Origin: Opeltia flavorubescens
Taxonomy: Eukaryota; Ascomycota; Lecanoromycetes; Teloschistales; Teloschistaceae
Length of the DNA stretch: 64,000 bases
Assembly: GCA_000442125.1 (NCBI GenBank)
Contig: KE546966.1
Location: forward strand, 1,847,471-1,911,470
Direction of reading: 5' to 3'
Part shown: positions 21,968 through 35,252 of the stretch, in pieces
Layout: each line of letters begins with the position of its first letter
How positions within the stretch are numbered: the first letter of the stretch is position 1
Program-made: the position numbers and the translations under genes
The notes under the pieces: generated by a model
What the model saw: only the letters and a program-made list of their open reading frames with translations
Database searches by the model: none
Told to the model about the DNA's origin: nothing

Positions 21968-22147
21968 GCCTGGGAACCTCGGCTCGTGCGCCTAAGGCTA
22001 CAACTTCGGGAGCTTCGATTGTCCATTCTTCAGTTCATCTCCTCTGTACATTCGATTGAGGTTTGAATCGGCTGTAGAATCATCTACGCGGGCGCAGTCC
22101 CTGCCATACTTTGGGACAGGAAGAAATCCATATCTTATGGAACGGTC

Positions 22148-23023
22148 ATGCAAAGAACCTCCAGAGTGCTGAAAAAGAGCTTCTACTTTCTACGTCCTCT
22201 CTCACATTTCCGCAGCTATGTAACAAGCACATCCGTCAATCCGACTGAGATTTCTCACTTCAATGCTCTCGCTTCAACATGGTGGGATCCATATGGCTCC
22301 TCACGGCTCCTTCACCTAATGAATCCTCTCCGCCACGACTTTATATCATCCTGCCACGCCCTTAAGCCTCACTCATCGCCTCAAAGGAAATTGCGCTACC
22401 TTGATGTTGGCTGTGGTGGTGGTATCTTCGCTGAAAGTGCCGCACGGCTTCCAGATACTGCACATGTCACGGCCGTTGACCCGAGTTCTGATGTGATAGA
22501 GGTTGCTAAACAGCATGCAAGGCGCGATCCGTTGCTACAGAAGCCAGAAAGATTAACGTACCTGAACAAAGGGTTGGAGAATCTTGATGTGCCTGAACAG
22601 CCAGAGGAACTATATGATGTGGTCACTTTGTTCGAAGTGATTGAGCATATCGATTCTCCAGCTCCGTTCCTGAAGACTTGCTTGCCATTCGTGAAGCCCG
22701 GCGGGTGGATCATCCTAAGTACCATTGCCCGGACATGGACAAGTTGGTTGACTACTAAAGTGGTGGCCGAAGACCTGGTGGGCTTGGTACCAAAAGGAAC
22801 CCATGCTTGGTCAAAGTATATTAATGAAGAGGAGCTAAAAAGCTTTTTCGGAGCACAGAAAGGATGGGGTATCAATGGCGGAATGAAGGCCATGGGGTGT
22901 ATATACATCCCTGGCTTGGGGTGGAGAATGGTGTCGGGCGGAGAGCAATGGGGTAATTACTTTTTTGGAATCAGAAAAGACCCTGAGAGCAGACAGAGCA
23001 TGAAGTTTGATACCCAGCAATAA
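22148..23023 (+). CDS. coq3: Ubiquinone biosynthesis O-methyltransferase Coq3
   Basis: A single exon encodes 291 aa. The N-terminus (MQRTSRVLKKSFYFLRPLSH) is a mitochondrial presequence. The UbiG/COQ3 signature is complete: EISHFNALASTWWDPYGSSR, LHLMNPLRHDFI, the SAM-binding loop LDVGCGGGIFAESAARL (about residues 86-102), TAVDPSSDVIEVAK, and DVVTLFEVIEHIDSPAPFL. The end has WSKYINEEELKSFF. Coq3 methylates ring hydroxyls twice in ubiquinone synthesis on the matrix face of the inner membrane. Length and motif order match fungal Coq3. It faces the PheRS gene head to head. Confidence 0.96.
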   Translation: MQRTSRVLKKSFYFLRPLSHFRSYVTSTSVNPTEISHFNALASTWWDPYGSSRLLHLMNPLRHDFISSCHALKPHSSPQRKLRYLDVGCGGGIFAESAARLPDTAHVTAVDPSSDVIEVAKQHARRDPLLQKPERLTYLNKGLENLDVPEQPEELYDVVTLFEVIEHIDSPAPFLKTCLPFVKPGGWIILSTIARTWTSWLTTKVVAEDLVGLVPKGTHAWSKYINEEELKSFFGAQKGWGINGGMKAMGCIYIPGLGWRMVSGGEQWGNYFFGIRKDPESRQSMKFDTQQ

Positions 23024-23222
23024 ATGGTTATTCGATAATCTTTCATTGGGCTTTCGATGTGCAGACCGTCTGAAGACAAATGTTTCGTCGGCAACAAGGA
23101 GCAAATTCATAACCATGCCATTCCCTGCAGATTCGTAGCTATTGCTGTAGTCCACAACACCTGAACACCATGCCTAATGCAAACCTTGGGGTATCTTCCA
23201 GAACCAAGCACAACCTGACGCC

Positions 23223-24095
23223 TTACCCTTTTTTTAAATGCGAATAGTCCCTCAAAATGCCAGCCATATGGACATTGGTCGTCTTACCTCCGGATCTTGC
23301 CTTACGCTTAGGCTTCTCTTGTACCTTCACCGGCTTCTTGATGGTCCGATGTTTGTTGGCAGGCGTCAAGCCCTCCCTCTCAAGCTCATCTGCCAAAGCG
23401 CCAGGCTCAGGCAATTTGATCTTGCTCCACATGTTTTTATATTCCTCGTCGACTTCGAAATACAATGACGGATCATTGGGCCACACCATCCTGGCGTGGT
23501 CGTCCTTTTTATTACGTGTAACAAGCAACCTTCCATCCTCTTCGAGTTTGTAGATCGCATCTTCGACATCTGGCCACCCATCACGGAGCTCTTTGACACT
23601 CAGACCTTGCGCAGTATGTTGTGACTGAAGATGCGCCAGTAAGCTATCCGCAGAGCGGATATTGTATGCGGGTCGGAAGCTAAAGAGGGCTGGAGTTCCT
23701 TTGCTTGCAGGCTGGTAGTTGACCTTTTCATGCCGGCTTAGGATAGTTTCGACATTACTTTTGTAGCTGTCTTCACGAGTCTGCATCGACAGATAAGAGA
23801 GGATGTCCGCCAGCGACTGAGGGTTGTTCTTGGTCTTCAAATAATCGATCGCATACGTGATCTGGGTCATTATATGCTGGCCGATACCTGTGTCTCTTGG
23901 CTGGGAATAAGGGATATCCGGAAGATCCGGACGCTTTCGTTTGAGCTCATTCTTGGGGGGATTCGAGGCCTGCGATGGGGTGGGAGAAGGTGCCGGTTTC
24001 GCAGGAGCGGTGACTGTTCGTTTGTTGGAGATCTTACCAGCGACTGCACCGAGATTGGCATTAAATGACTGAACTTTGTTCTGGAGATAAGACAT
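23223..24095 (-). CDS. tfa2: Transcription initiation factor TFIIE beta subunit
   Basis: A single exon encodes 290 aa from ATG 24095. After a Pro/Lys-rich N-terminus comes a winged-helix domain (IMTQITYAIDYLKTKNNPQS, LADILSYLSM, LSRHEKVNYQPASKGTPALF, SFRPAYNIRS). A second winged-helix-like segment follows (LLAHLQSQHTAQGLSVKELR, DGWPDVEDAIYKLEEDGRLL, VTRNKKDDHARMVWPNDPSL). The C-terminus is strongly basic (IKKPVKVQEKPKRKARSGGK) and ends in HMAGILRDYSHLKKG. TFIIE beta pairs with TFIIE alpha to recruit and regulate TFIIH at RNA polymerase II promoters. The length agrees with fungal Tfa2. It is divergent from the Mlp1 gene. Confidence 0.93.
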   Translation of the reverse strand: MSYLQNKVQSFNANLGAVAGKISNKRTVTAPAKPAPSPTPSQASNPPKNELKRKRPDLPDIPYSQPRDTGIGQHIMTQITYAIDYLKTKNNPQSLADILSYLSMQTREDSYKSNVETILSRHEKVNYQPASKGTPALFSFRPAYNIRSADSLLAHLQSQHTAQGLSVKELRDGWPDVEDAIYKLEEDGRLLVTRNKKDDHARMVWPNDPSLYFEVDEEYKNMWSKIKLPEPGALADELEREGLTPANKHRTIKKPVKVQEKPKRKARSGGKTTNVHMAGILRDYSHLKKG

Positions 24096-24494
24096 GCTGG
24101 CGACGGTAAATCAGGTCGCCAGGTTGTTTCGAGTAAGAAGGTAGTCAGAGTTGGGTTGAATGAAGAATGAAAGTACCCGCGAACCTGGTCCGTGCATAGG
24201 GCTGACCGGATCCGTTCATCAATTCCATTTGTTGTGAACCGTTACCCAAACCTCACTTTCATAAAGACGACGCCGCTTAATCACAGTTATTTGGTGAGTT
24301 TCATCTGCAAATCATCGACTTTAAATTATTAAGCAGGCAGTGGATCAATTCAAACTCTCCATTCTTCTTTAAGGCAACGTCTTTACCTCCACCGCATATG
24401 TCGATTGATCCAACTCAAGGGACGATGCAGACCGAAGTGTTGTGCTAGTTGACTTGAAAAGGTCTCATGATAGATCTCTGTTATACTTATCAGC
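24096..24494. promoter_or_regulatory. Divergent promoter region between tfa2 and mlp1
   Basis: The 399-bp interval separates two start codons on opposite strands and should carry both core promoters. I see no repeat, tRNA or further coding sequence in it. Confidence 0.5.
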
Positions 24495-27400
24495 ATGGCG
24501 ACTGCTGAAATAGATCTTCCTCGCTTTTCATCCTTCTGCAGCCTGCCACAGACATCGCTCACCGCCCTACAACACGCCCCAACAACGGATTTAGTCCGCC
24601 AACTCCTCGATGGTCTTTTTCCTCGAATACGTGAACAGGATGAGCTTAAAGCCAGTACGCTCAAGCTCAATGTGGAGCTGGAAAATGCGGTGAGGAGTGG
24701 GGAATCTAAGGGTCGCGTCCTTAAGAGTCAAGTAGACAAAGGGTTGAAGGAAGCTGCCGAACTTAGGCAAAGACTGCAAGAAGCTGGTGTGTTTTGGATG
24801 ACAAATAAACATGAACTGATCTAACTTGCCCGTCTAGAGCGATCAAAGGTTTCTGCCCAAACCGATCTCGAGTCTTTGAAGTCTTCCACTGCCAATTCAA
24901 GCTCTGAAATCACTACCCTGCGAACACGGATTTCATCTCTTGAAACATCAAACCGTGATACTTTGTCCCTGCTGGAATCCAAATCAACCGCTTATGATAG
25001 ACTCGCCGACGAGCTGACCTTACAACATCAAAAGTCCCTTGATCTTCGCAAAGAAGTTTCTTCTCTTGAGCAAAAAATTCAGTCTGCAGACACGGCTACA
25101 TCAGCAGCTAATTACCACGAGCAAAGCTTGCAGCAAGAGATCGAGCAATTGAAGAGGAACAATGACTGGCTTGGTCGAGAACTTAAAGCTAAAACCGAAG
25201 AACACACAAAATTTCGAAAGGACAAAGGGGCGCGCATCTCGGAGTTGCAGCGGCAAAATGAAGAGGCTGCTAATACTGTCGATGCTGCTCGCCGAACCGA
25301 GCAAAACCTCCGTCATCGAATCGAGGAGCTGAGTCAAAAAACAGAAGAATATCTTTCGCAAATTCAACACATGTCCGAAGAATCTACGCGAGCCGAAGAA
25401 TCGTTCCAAAAAAGCGCCGATTCAAATAAACGACTGTTGGAGCTAACTCAAAACTCCGCAAGCATGGACAAGGCCCGACTCCAGGAAGTCCAGGACGAGT
25501 TGGAGGCCACTCAAGACAACGCCCAAGAGCAGATCAGCCGAATCGCTTCGGAGCTCCAGACGGAGAGTGATGAGCGGGCAAAGGCCGAGCAAAGAATCGC
25601 AGAGTTAGAGACACAAATCGATAGACTTGACTCAGAGATTGCCAAAATACGTGCTCAAGAGCCAGCGGATGCGTCACTGCCTGATGGTATCAATGGACAG
25701 CCTTCAACGCCTGGTCGAGCAGATTCGCCGGCTTCATCTGTATTTTCTCCTGCTCGATCTCGACTGAAGGGAGGTCTTAGCATGACCCAGCTCTACAGTC
25801 AGAACAGTGAACTCAAGTCACAGCTTGCAGCACTGAGAAAGGAGAATGAGAGACTCAGTGCATCAGTCGACGAGATGTTACAAGATGCAGAATCAATGCG
25901 ACCAGAGATCGAGGAAGTGCGTACGGAAAAGGCCCAGCTAGAATCGAGCGTCGCTGAGATGTCTTCATTGGTTGATCGAATGGGTAAGGAAAGAGACCAA
26001 GCTGTCAAGAGCGCTCGGAAGGCGGCAGGCCAGATCGAAGCCCGGGCTAAAGAAGGTGAAGTCCTTCGACAGCAGCTTCGTGATCTTAGTACTCAAATAA
26101 AACTCCTCCTATTTGAGCTTGACCGGCGAGAGAAAGGCCTAGACAGTTTCAACGCCGACCAGCAAATGCAGCTTGAAGCATTAGCTCGAGGTGACACTGA
26201 TTCAGCAAACGTCACTGATACTGACCGGTTCATTGCTGCAGAGCTTGTGATGTTCCGCAACACTGCAGAACTCCAGGATCAAAACAAGAAGCTGCTGAGA
26301 CTTACGCGAGAGCTTGGAGCCCGAATGGAGCGCGAGGAGGCTATGCGAATGGAGTCAGACGACAGCCAGGATCGGAATGACTATAAGCAACTTTATGAGC
26401 AATGTCAGGATGAAGTCAAGTCATTATTGACCCAGTCGCAAAGCTACATCCGCGAACGAGATATGTTCCGACGGATGCTCACTCATAGGGGTCAGCTTGC
26501 TCGGGACGGGGACGCCGACTCCATGTTCGCAGAATCTGTCAACGGAGGCGCGCCACCAGCGACACCATCCCAGTCTCGTAAGATGAATAGCGTTGAGCAG
26601 TCTCCCAACTCAAAGGATATGTCTGACTACGCCAAGCTGCTCAAAGAAATGCAAATACATTTTGACAATTACCGGAAAGAAGCTGCGACGGACCATAAGA
26701 CTCTGAAGGAGCAAGTCGATAAGCTGTCATCCACGAACGGGGAATTGCGAACCGAAGTCGCACGGTGCAACGGCCAGGTCACCGTAGCTCACGAGCGATA
26801 CCAGATGCTTCAATCTAACTACACAATGCTCAAGAACGAAAACATTGAGCTTCAAAAACGGTCGCAATTCTTCTCAGACAATGCCGCGAAACAAGACATG
26901 CGTACCCAGCAAGTTGCAGAAGATCTGGTCGAAGCTAAAGGCCTTCTTGACAGCATGCGCAACGAGAACGCGAACCTCAGAGCTGAAAAGGAGTTCTTCA
27001 AGACGATTGAGAAGAGGCTGATCGCTGACTACGAAGCTCAACTCGGTGAAAAAGCTCGACTCAACAATCTCAATGTCAGTCTGCAGAACATTATCAATGA
27101 ACGTGAACAGACCGATGGTGAAACTCGTCGGAAATTACAAAACCGAGCAGACACATTAGATCAAGATCTACAGAATACCAAACGAGCTTTATCAGATCAA
27201 AGTGAAGAATTCAAAAGATTGTCTGATCGTCGTGAATACGAGCAGCAGCAGGGGCAGAAGAAGATCGAAGACCTCATCGCCAGCCTCAGCTCCGTGCGAG
27301 AGGAATATGCTGCTGCAAAGACTGCTCGAGATCATTTACAAGCTCGTGTCGAAGAATTGACTATTGAACTTCGAAGCGCAGAGGAGCGTGTCCGCCTCCT

Positions 27401-30400
27401 TCAGCCAGCAGCATCAGCCCATACAGATGACAGCGTGAAAGATCGGGCAGGGCAAGAAAATGGTGGGGAGGAGCGATCATTACTGGACAATGAGAGGGAC
27501 CTGGCTGTTGAAATATCTGAGTTGAAGAGAGATATTGACTTGACCAAAGCCGAGCTTGAAAATGCCAGAAGTCAGGTAGAGCAGTATAAATCCATCAGTC
27601 AATCTTCGGAGGAAGAACTTCAAAGCATTAATGAGACTCAAGATCTCTACCGGCAAGATATGGACAAGATTTTGGGGGAGAAAAACGGCAAGATCGAACA
27701 ACTGGAGCAGCGTATCAATGATACCCACGCAGAGTTAATGTCTACGAATACCGAGCTTGGAGACCTACGTGGCAAGGAAGCAGAGATTGACCGTCAGCTT
27801 CGAGAACAAAAATCTGCCTTCGAGGCAGAGATTGCCAAGCTAAAGGAGCAGGACGAGCGTCATGCGAGCGCAGCACAATACCACCAAGAAGATCTCAAGG
27901 CCCAGGCGGAGATCGCGCAGCAAGCACAACAAAACTATGAAAATGAGCTCGTCAAACATGCTGATGCTGCAAAGGCGTTGCAGAAAGTCCGAAGTGACTT
28001 CAATGACCTTAAGATCCAGGCAGTCGAGCTGAGAGCTGAAGCGCAATCCGCGCAAACCACTTTGACTCAGAGTGAGGAAAGTTGGTTGGATACAAAGGCG
28101 CGGTACGAGCAAGAGCTTGTAGACATGAGAGAAGGGAGACAAGGCCTTGCTGATCAGAACAATCGCTTACATCAGCAACTTGAGACGCTTAGTATCCAGC
28201 TTGCTAATCTACAGAAACGTCCCCTTTCCAGTGACTCCGATCAGCCCGAGGATCAGGTTACCAGTTCAGGCCTAGCCAACCTGCAAGAGATTATAAGGTA
28301 CCTACGTAGAGATAAGGAAATTGTCGACGTACAATTTGAACTTTCGGCGCAGGAAGGCAAGCGATTGAAGCAACAACTGGATTACACACAGTCTCAACTT
28401 GACGATACTCGGTTGAAGCTCAACCAGCAGCGACGTATAGAGCAGGACAGTGAGCGATCCTCTTTGAACCATAATAAGCTCATGGACACGATCAACGAGC
28501 TCAATACATTCCGTGAAAGTAATGTTACACTCCGGAACGAATCTCGACATGCACAGGCAGCTTTAGCTCAGAAGATAGGAGAAGTAGAGCAGCTTACAGC
28601 GCAGATCGAGCCCTTGCAGACCGAATTGCGAGATCTTAAGAGCCACAAAGAAACCCAGGCCGAGGAGACGAGACTTCTGCATGAGGACAGGGACCGCTGG
28701 AGACAACGTACCCGGGATATTCTTCAAAAGTATGATCGTGTTGATCCCGCGGAATTGGAGGCATTGAAAAATCAGATTCAAACTCTCGAAGGCGAGCGTA
28801 ACGAACTGCTGTCGGCTAAGCAAGTGCTCCAAGGGCAGGTCGATGGTATTGAAGGTCAAATTGCTCAGGTTCAAGAGCAAAACAAGGAAAAGGTCGAGGA
28901 GCTTCGATCCCGTCTCACTGACCAATTCAAGACCCGATCTAAAAACTTGACTGGTACCATCAGAGAGAAGGACGCCACTCTACAGCAAGTTACGAAGGAG
29001 AAGCAGGACCTTGAGCAGCGGTTAGTAAGCTTGCAGCAAGATCTCGAGCAGGCGAATACCGACAAGGAACAAGCTATTCAGAATGCTACCAAAGGAGACG
29101 CAACGTCTACAGGCGGCAATGCTCAGCTTGGCTCAGAAGACGGACAAGTTGACGAAGTTGAACCCTCGAGACTGAGTCAGGAAGAGATATCAGCACTACA
29201 ACAGAGCCTGGGTGCAGCCGAGAGTAAAGCAAACGAAGAGGCTACTCGGAATGCGGATCTACGGAACGACTTGACTGCTGCACAATCAAAGATTTCCGAA
29301 CTTGAGAGTCGGATCCAGGAAGTCCAGCAGAAACTAGATCAAGCAAACCGGGAGGTGGCCCAGTTGCAGACACAGGCCTTGCAGAATGAAAACGCTGGTA
29401 CCGATTCTACCGCAAAGGAAGAAGTTGAAAGACTGCAACAGGATTTGGCGCAAGCTCTGCAGAATGCAGACGATCTTCGAGCAGCTGCATCGATACAGAC
29501 TCATCCGGAAGGAGAAAATTCAATCGAAGGTGGAAAATCGGTTTCAGACCAGATATCTGAGATGCGTGCCGCGATCCAGGCAGAGCTGGAAGCGAGGCAT
29601 AATGAACGGGTCCAGAAAGCTGAAGAGACCTTTGAGAGACGGACTCAGGCCATGAAGAAACAGCTGAGCACGAAGCTTAGCGAAGGCAAGGATCAATTGC
29701 GGCGGGAGAAAGAGGAGGCCTTGCAGGCTCTACGGGAAAGTCATGGAAAGGAACTCGAAGACCTCAAACGTCGACATCAGGACGAACTTGATGAGCTCAG
29801 ACGACAAGACGAGACCAAGTTCGCGGACTTCAAGAAGACTTGGGCCGAGGAGCACAAGCCAAGAGAATCAGCATCTGAACTTCCGGAGAAAACAGAATCT
29901 AGGACCCCTGCTACTACGCAAGAGCTGTCGGATGTTGAGGCACGAGATTTCGTCGCGTCTAACGCAACGGTCAAAAATATTCTTATGAGGAACATCAGTC
30001 AGAAGGTTGCTGAATCTAAAGCAGCAATGAAAGACGAACACGAGAAGGATCTAGCCATGAAGTTGGGAGACGCTCAGACCAAGGCCAACGCAGCAAGAGA
30101 ACAGGCGGTGGCTATGGAGGGTAAAAAGAATGCTGTCAAGGTCAACATTCTCGAAGGCAAGACGAAAATGTTCCAATTCCGTCTAGATATCGTCTCAACT
30201 GCAGCTAAGGACACTCCATCAAGACCAGTCTTTGAAGTCTGGGAGATGGCCAAAGGAGCAAGACCAACAAGCTCAGCGACAACTCAACAGCCGCCAAGTG
30301 CTTCTGGCATTCAATCCCAACAGCGAACTGGAAGTGTATCCCAGGTCTCTTCAGTTCCCCAGCCGACAACCGGCTCTCCGCAGGCTCAGACGCCGGCCAA

Positions 30401-31010
30401 ACCCGCATTCTTTGGTCAACCTACCCCTCTCACGTCCGTGCAACAGCCACAAGCTCAGTCACAAGCTCAGTCACAAAATGCTCAATCCCCTGTTGGGCAA
30501 GCGCCCTTTACACAAGCTGAACCCTCTACAAAGGGTCCCCCTCAAGAAAATGGGATAGACCGGAATCCGAGTCAGCCGTCGACCACACCAACTCAGCCCT
30601 CAGGAATGCCTCAGCAACCCAAGGAGTCCACAACTCTCGATCAGCAGTCGTCGAATCTACCTAATAAGCAACAGATTCAGGGTTCAGCAAGTAATCACCC
30701 TCAGGCTGGGACAGGTCCTGCTGCTCTGAGAGGGTTACACCAATCCGGTCTGCCTGTGGCTCGTGGCGGAAATTTCAATCGTGGAGGTCGCGGTCGAGGT
30801 CAGCCAGGACGCGGCCGCGGTGGACCTGTCAACACGAACCCTCAGCAGGTTCAAAGCCAAGCGACGGCAAGTCCAACTCAACTCAGCGGTGCAGCGAAGC
30901 AGTTCGTGCCTCAGGGTAACAAGCGACCACGGGATGATGGCGAAGGAGGCCAGCAGCGAAGTGAAGATGGTAATGGAAAGAGGATACGAGGTGGGGCTGG
31001 AGGAGCTTGA
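24495..31010 (+). CDS. mlp1: Nuclear basket protein Mlp1/Tpr
   Basis: Exons 24495-24786 and 24838-31010 give 2154 aa; the intron (51 nt) has GTGTGT and TCTAG ends. From about residue 40 to 1870 the protein is almost unbroken heptad-type coiled coil rich in Glu, Gln, Lys and Arg. Near residues 515-600 lies the conserved pore-anchoring region (IKLLLFELDRREKGLDSF and LVMFRNTAELQDQNKKLLRL). The C-terminal 280 residues are disordered, rich in Gln, Pro, Ser and Thr, with RGG-type repeats at about 2070-2085 (FNRGGRGRGQPGRGRGG) and basic nuclear-localisation-like ends (NKRPRDDGEG, GNGKRIRGGAGGA). Mlp/Tpr forms the nuclear basket of the pore and helps mRNA surveillance and checkpoint-protein docking. 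Length, coiled coil and tail match fungal Mlp1. Long antisense frames over this gene are by-products of its composition. Confidence 0.95.
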
Positions 31011-31277
31011 GTATGGTATGGCTCGTAAGGTTCGGGAGAAGGATTTGCACGGAGAAAGTCGGGTATATCATTGCAGTAAAGGCGTCGGGGGAATGGCCTG
31101 GATTTGCTCATTTGCATGGAGCGGGGCTGAACGGCGCTTTCATTTTCGTTCTACAGGATGTATATCTCGCGATGTACTTTAGCTCGAGCAAGCATAGGGG
31201 GCGAGCGACTTGTAGCATTATTTCTACAAGCTGGATCCAGGAATTTCGAGATAGTCAATGCTGCTCTCCTGGTTCCA

Positions 31278-31932
31278 TCATTTCTTCTTCGCGGCTGTTT
31301 CCGCTCTCTTTAATACCTCTACATGCTGCTCCACGATCTTTGTCCGCATATCTTCCATCCCGCTCTGGTCGATACGTCGCTGATTGTACCCGTATATCAC
31401 AGTGTGATCGGGAATGACTTCGTATGGAGCAACGGTGCATAGAGGGCCGATTTTGCAATACTAAGGACATCATGGAAGTCATCAGGTCAATATTCGCATT
31501 GGGAGAGTATTGGGCATGATTGGCCCATTAGATCCGAGTGAAATATAAAGCACATACCTTCCCAATCACAGATCCCTTCCCCACCTTTGCCCCCACATCC
31601 ACCACCGTCCCTTCCCCTATCCTCGCCGCTTCGGCTACAGCTTTGGGTTCGATAACAACAAAATTCTCCAAAGTCACGCCTTCGTCTTGCTGTTGTTGCT
31701 GTTGTTCATCATCGTGAGCGGAGGATAGTCCAACAAAGGCTTTTTCGCTGATGATGCAGTTCTCGCCAATGGTGAGGGGTCCGTGGGTGGTGTCGAGGTG
31801 GGAGCGAAGATGGATGTAGGTGTGGGCAGCGATGGCAAGGGGGTGAGTTCCTGTTAGGGTTGTGAGGGGGTGGATTGAGGAAGTGGGATGGAGGGTTGTG
31901 GGTGGGGGCTTGGGTTTGGAGGTGGTGGACAT
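31278..31932 (-). CDS. Dynactin subunit p27 (DCTN6 type)
   Basis: Exons 31932-31558 and 31460-31278 give 185 aa. The intron (97 nt) starts GTATGT, ends CTTAG and is in phase 0. The protein is a left-handed beta-helix of hexapeptide-like turns: ITIGENCIISEKAFVGL-type residues (TIGENCIISEKAFVGLSSA), NFVVIEPKAVAEAARIGEGT, VVDVGAKVGKGSVIGKYCKI, GPLCTVAPYEVIPDHTVIYG, then YNQRRID and a C-terminal helix. This order is that of dynactin p27, which with p25, p62 and Arp11 forms the pointed-end complex that targets dynein cargo. A Gln run (QQQQQQ) near residues 77-82 sits in a surface loop. The gene is convergent with mlp1 (267 bp apart) and lies 172 bp downstream of the MDP1-type gene. Confidence 0.9.
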
Positions 31933-32104
31933 TGTGGTTTTATAGGGGAAAGAAATCTTTGGGGAGGAAAGGTAAATGGTGATATTTAAGACAATAGCAT
32001 GGGGTCTATTCGTCTAATGCAACAAATGCGTCTGCTAAGAACTTCTAAGGCTGATCGGTCTATAATGGTCGTAAGGTCGTTATTCGTCATGGTCATTATA
32101 CAAC

Positions 32105-33651
<1,547 letters not shown>

Positions 33652-35252
33652 ATGGCACAAGGAAATGACTACAGCAATCTTGAAGTTGAACGGCGTCCCA
33701 TCAGACCTGCTGAGCCATATAGTACTCTTCAGTTCGATGAACAAAGCCCCAGCACGACAAATGAGACACACAGTACACTTCAAGTGAACGAACAAAGTCC
33801 CAGCACAACGAACGAGACACATAGTACTCTCCAAGTCAATGCACCAGATCTATTACCATGGGATACGAAGAAAGAACTTGCAAGGTATTACAACCCACAA
33901 TATCCATCGGACCCCGAAAAGGTAGAAGACCATATACCCGTGGGTTCTGCACATCCATCAAGACCCACCCGCAAAATATGTGGTCTCAGGCCCAAAATTT
34001 TCTGGATTGCGCTTGTGCTATCCATTGTTATCATGGCTGCAATCATTGGAGGAGCCGTTGGGGGAATTGTAGGTAAGAATAAGAAGAACGATTCAACATC
34101 AGTCAACAATCTCCCATCAACGACAGATCTTCTCTCAGCAACAACTCTCTCGACAGCGGCCTGGAACGACACCTCGGGTACGCTGCAACAAAGACTATAT
34201 GTCCAGGCACACAACAACAGCATCTGGGAATTATCTTGGGATTCTGTTGGCAAGAGTTGGTCAACGTCGAGTAGATCTATTGCGCAAGCAAAGCGCGGTT
34301 CTCCTCTGGCTGCAGCCGTGGCCTACAAAGGTCGCACAAATGTACGAATAGCATGCCCACCAATCTTCAATTATTTCCAGGCTAATATGAACAAAACAGC
34401 AACTCAACCTCTATTACATCGATGAGCAGGGCGACCTCATGCAGACCAATACAACAGATCATAAGACCTGGGACAGCAGTCCTGTCAGAACCTCCAATGG
34501 GACGGTCGCTAAGCCAGCAAACTATTCCAGCCTTGCAGCCACATGGTACAGGAACACTGTCTGTGCAGATTGCTCTTACAATTCGTTTGTAGTATATCAA
34601 CCCAGCGATAGTAGGGAATTCCAACTCGTCAATGCCTCAACGAGCGGCGATGTCAAATACACCACCCTTAGCGGCATGCCTGCTTCAGGAACCAGCACTG
34701 CTTTCGGCCTCCAATGGCGAAGTAATGTCCAGGGTAACATTCGCTTGGGCTACCAACTCGACGGCGGACAACTTGCTTCTACGGCATGGAACAGTATGTA
34801 CTTCTGGCATCTCCTACTTGTTCTAAGCAACGAGCAAGAGATACGCTGCCTTTCCAAATGCTGACAGTTTCCCCGCAGATACCATTGATAAATGGCGCGA
34901 ATGGGAAACCCCAGAACTTACAGCCGGATATTCAAGAAACACTATGGGAGCCTCGTTGGCATCCTTCACCTTCGGCCGCGGCGCACCGACCGAGGTTCCC
35001 GATTATTTCTTCGTTCTCAGTGCGGGAGACAATGGCGTTACGATCGACTGGTGGGACAATAGCGATCCGAAGAACACACGATGGAGCACACCGCAGAATC
35101 CTGCCTCGATGCAGAGAGTGCGTAGCTTGTCGCCCATAGCCGCGAACGCTGCAGGCCATGTCTTTGCTTTTGAAGACGATGCGCTGAAGGAATATGCGGT
35201 TGAGGCTGATGGTACGACGTGGAATCTTGTGGGCAACATAACGCAAACCTAG
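33652..35252 (+). CDS. Membrane-anchored fucose-specific-lectin-like protein
   Basis: Three exons (33652-34341, 34400-34793, 34879-35252) give 485 aa. Residues 1-115 are hydrophilic and hold a 17-residue repeat (STLQxxEQSPSTTNETH, two full copies plus a partial third). One transmembrane helix follows at about residues 122-143 (IALVLSIVIMAAIIGGAVGG), with no N-terminal signal peptide, so a type II topology is likely. The rest is a beta-propeller-like region of repeats: RLYVQAHNNSIWELSWDSVG, QLNLYYIDEQGDLMQTNTTD, SFVVYQPSDSREFQLV, IRLGYQLDGGQLAS, and YFFVLSAGDNGVTIDWWD. The repeated W/Y and aromatic turns resemble the fungal fucose lectin fold (AAL/AFL family). The lectin part would face outside or the secretory lumen. 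Sugar specificity is not readable here. Confidence 0.8.
33721..33839 (+). repeat. 51-bp in-frame tandem repeat, two full copies plus partial third
   Basis: Units start at 33721, 33772 and 33823. Each full unit encodes STLQ-[FV]-[DN]-EQSPSTTNETH. The copies differ mostly at third codon positions, so the repeat is not brand new and the peptide is kept. It lies in the predicted cytosolic N-terminus of the lectin-like protein. Confidence 0.9.

Noticed and set aside
25101-30408. Several long frames antisense to mlp1 (for example 28563-28925, 27840-28142)
   Set aside because: They lie entirely inside the 6.2-kb mlp1 exon, have Leu/Phe-rich shadow composition of an antisense coiled coil, and match no family.
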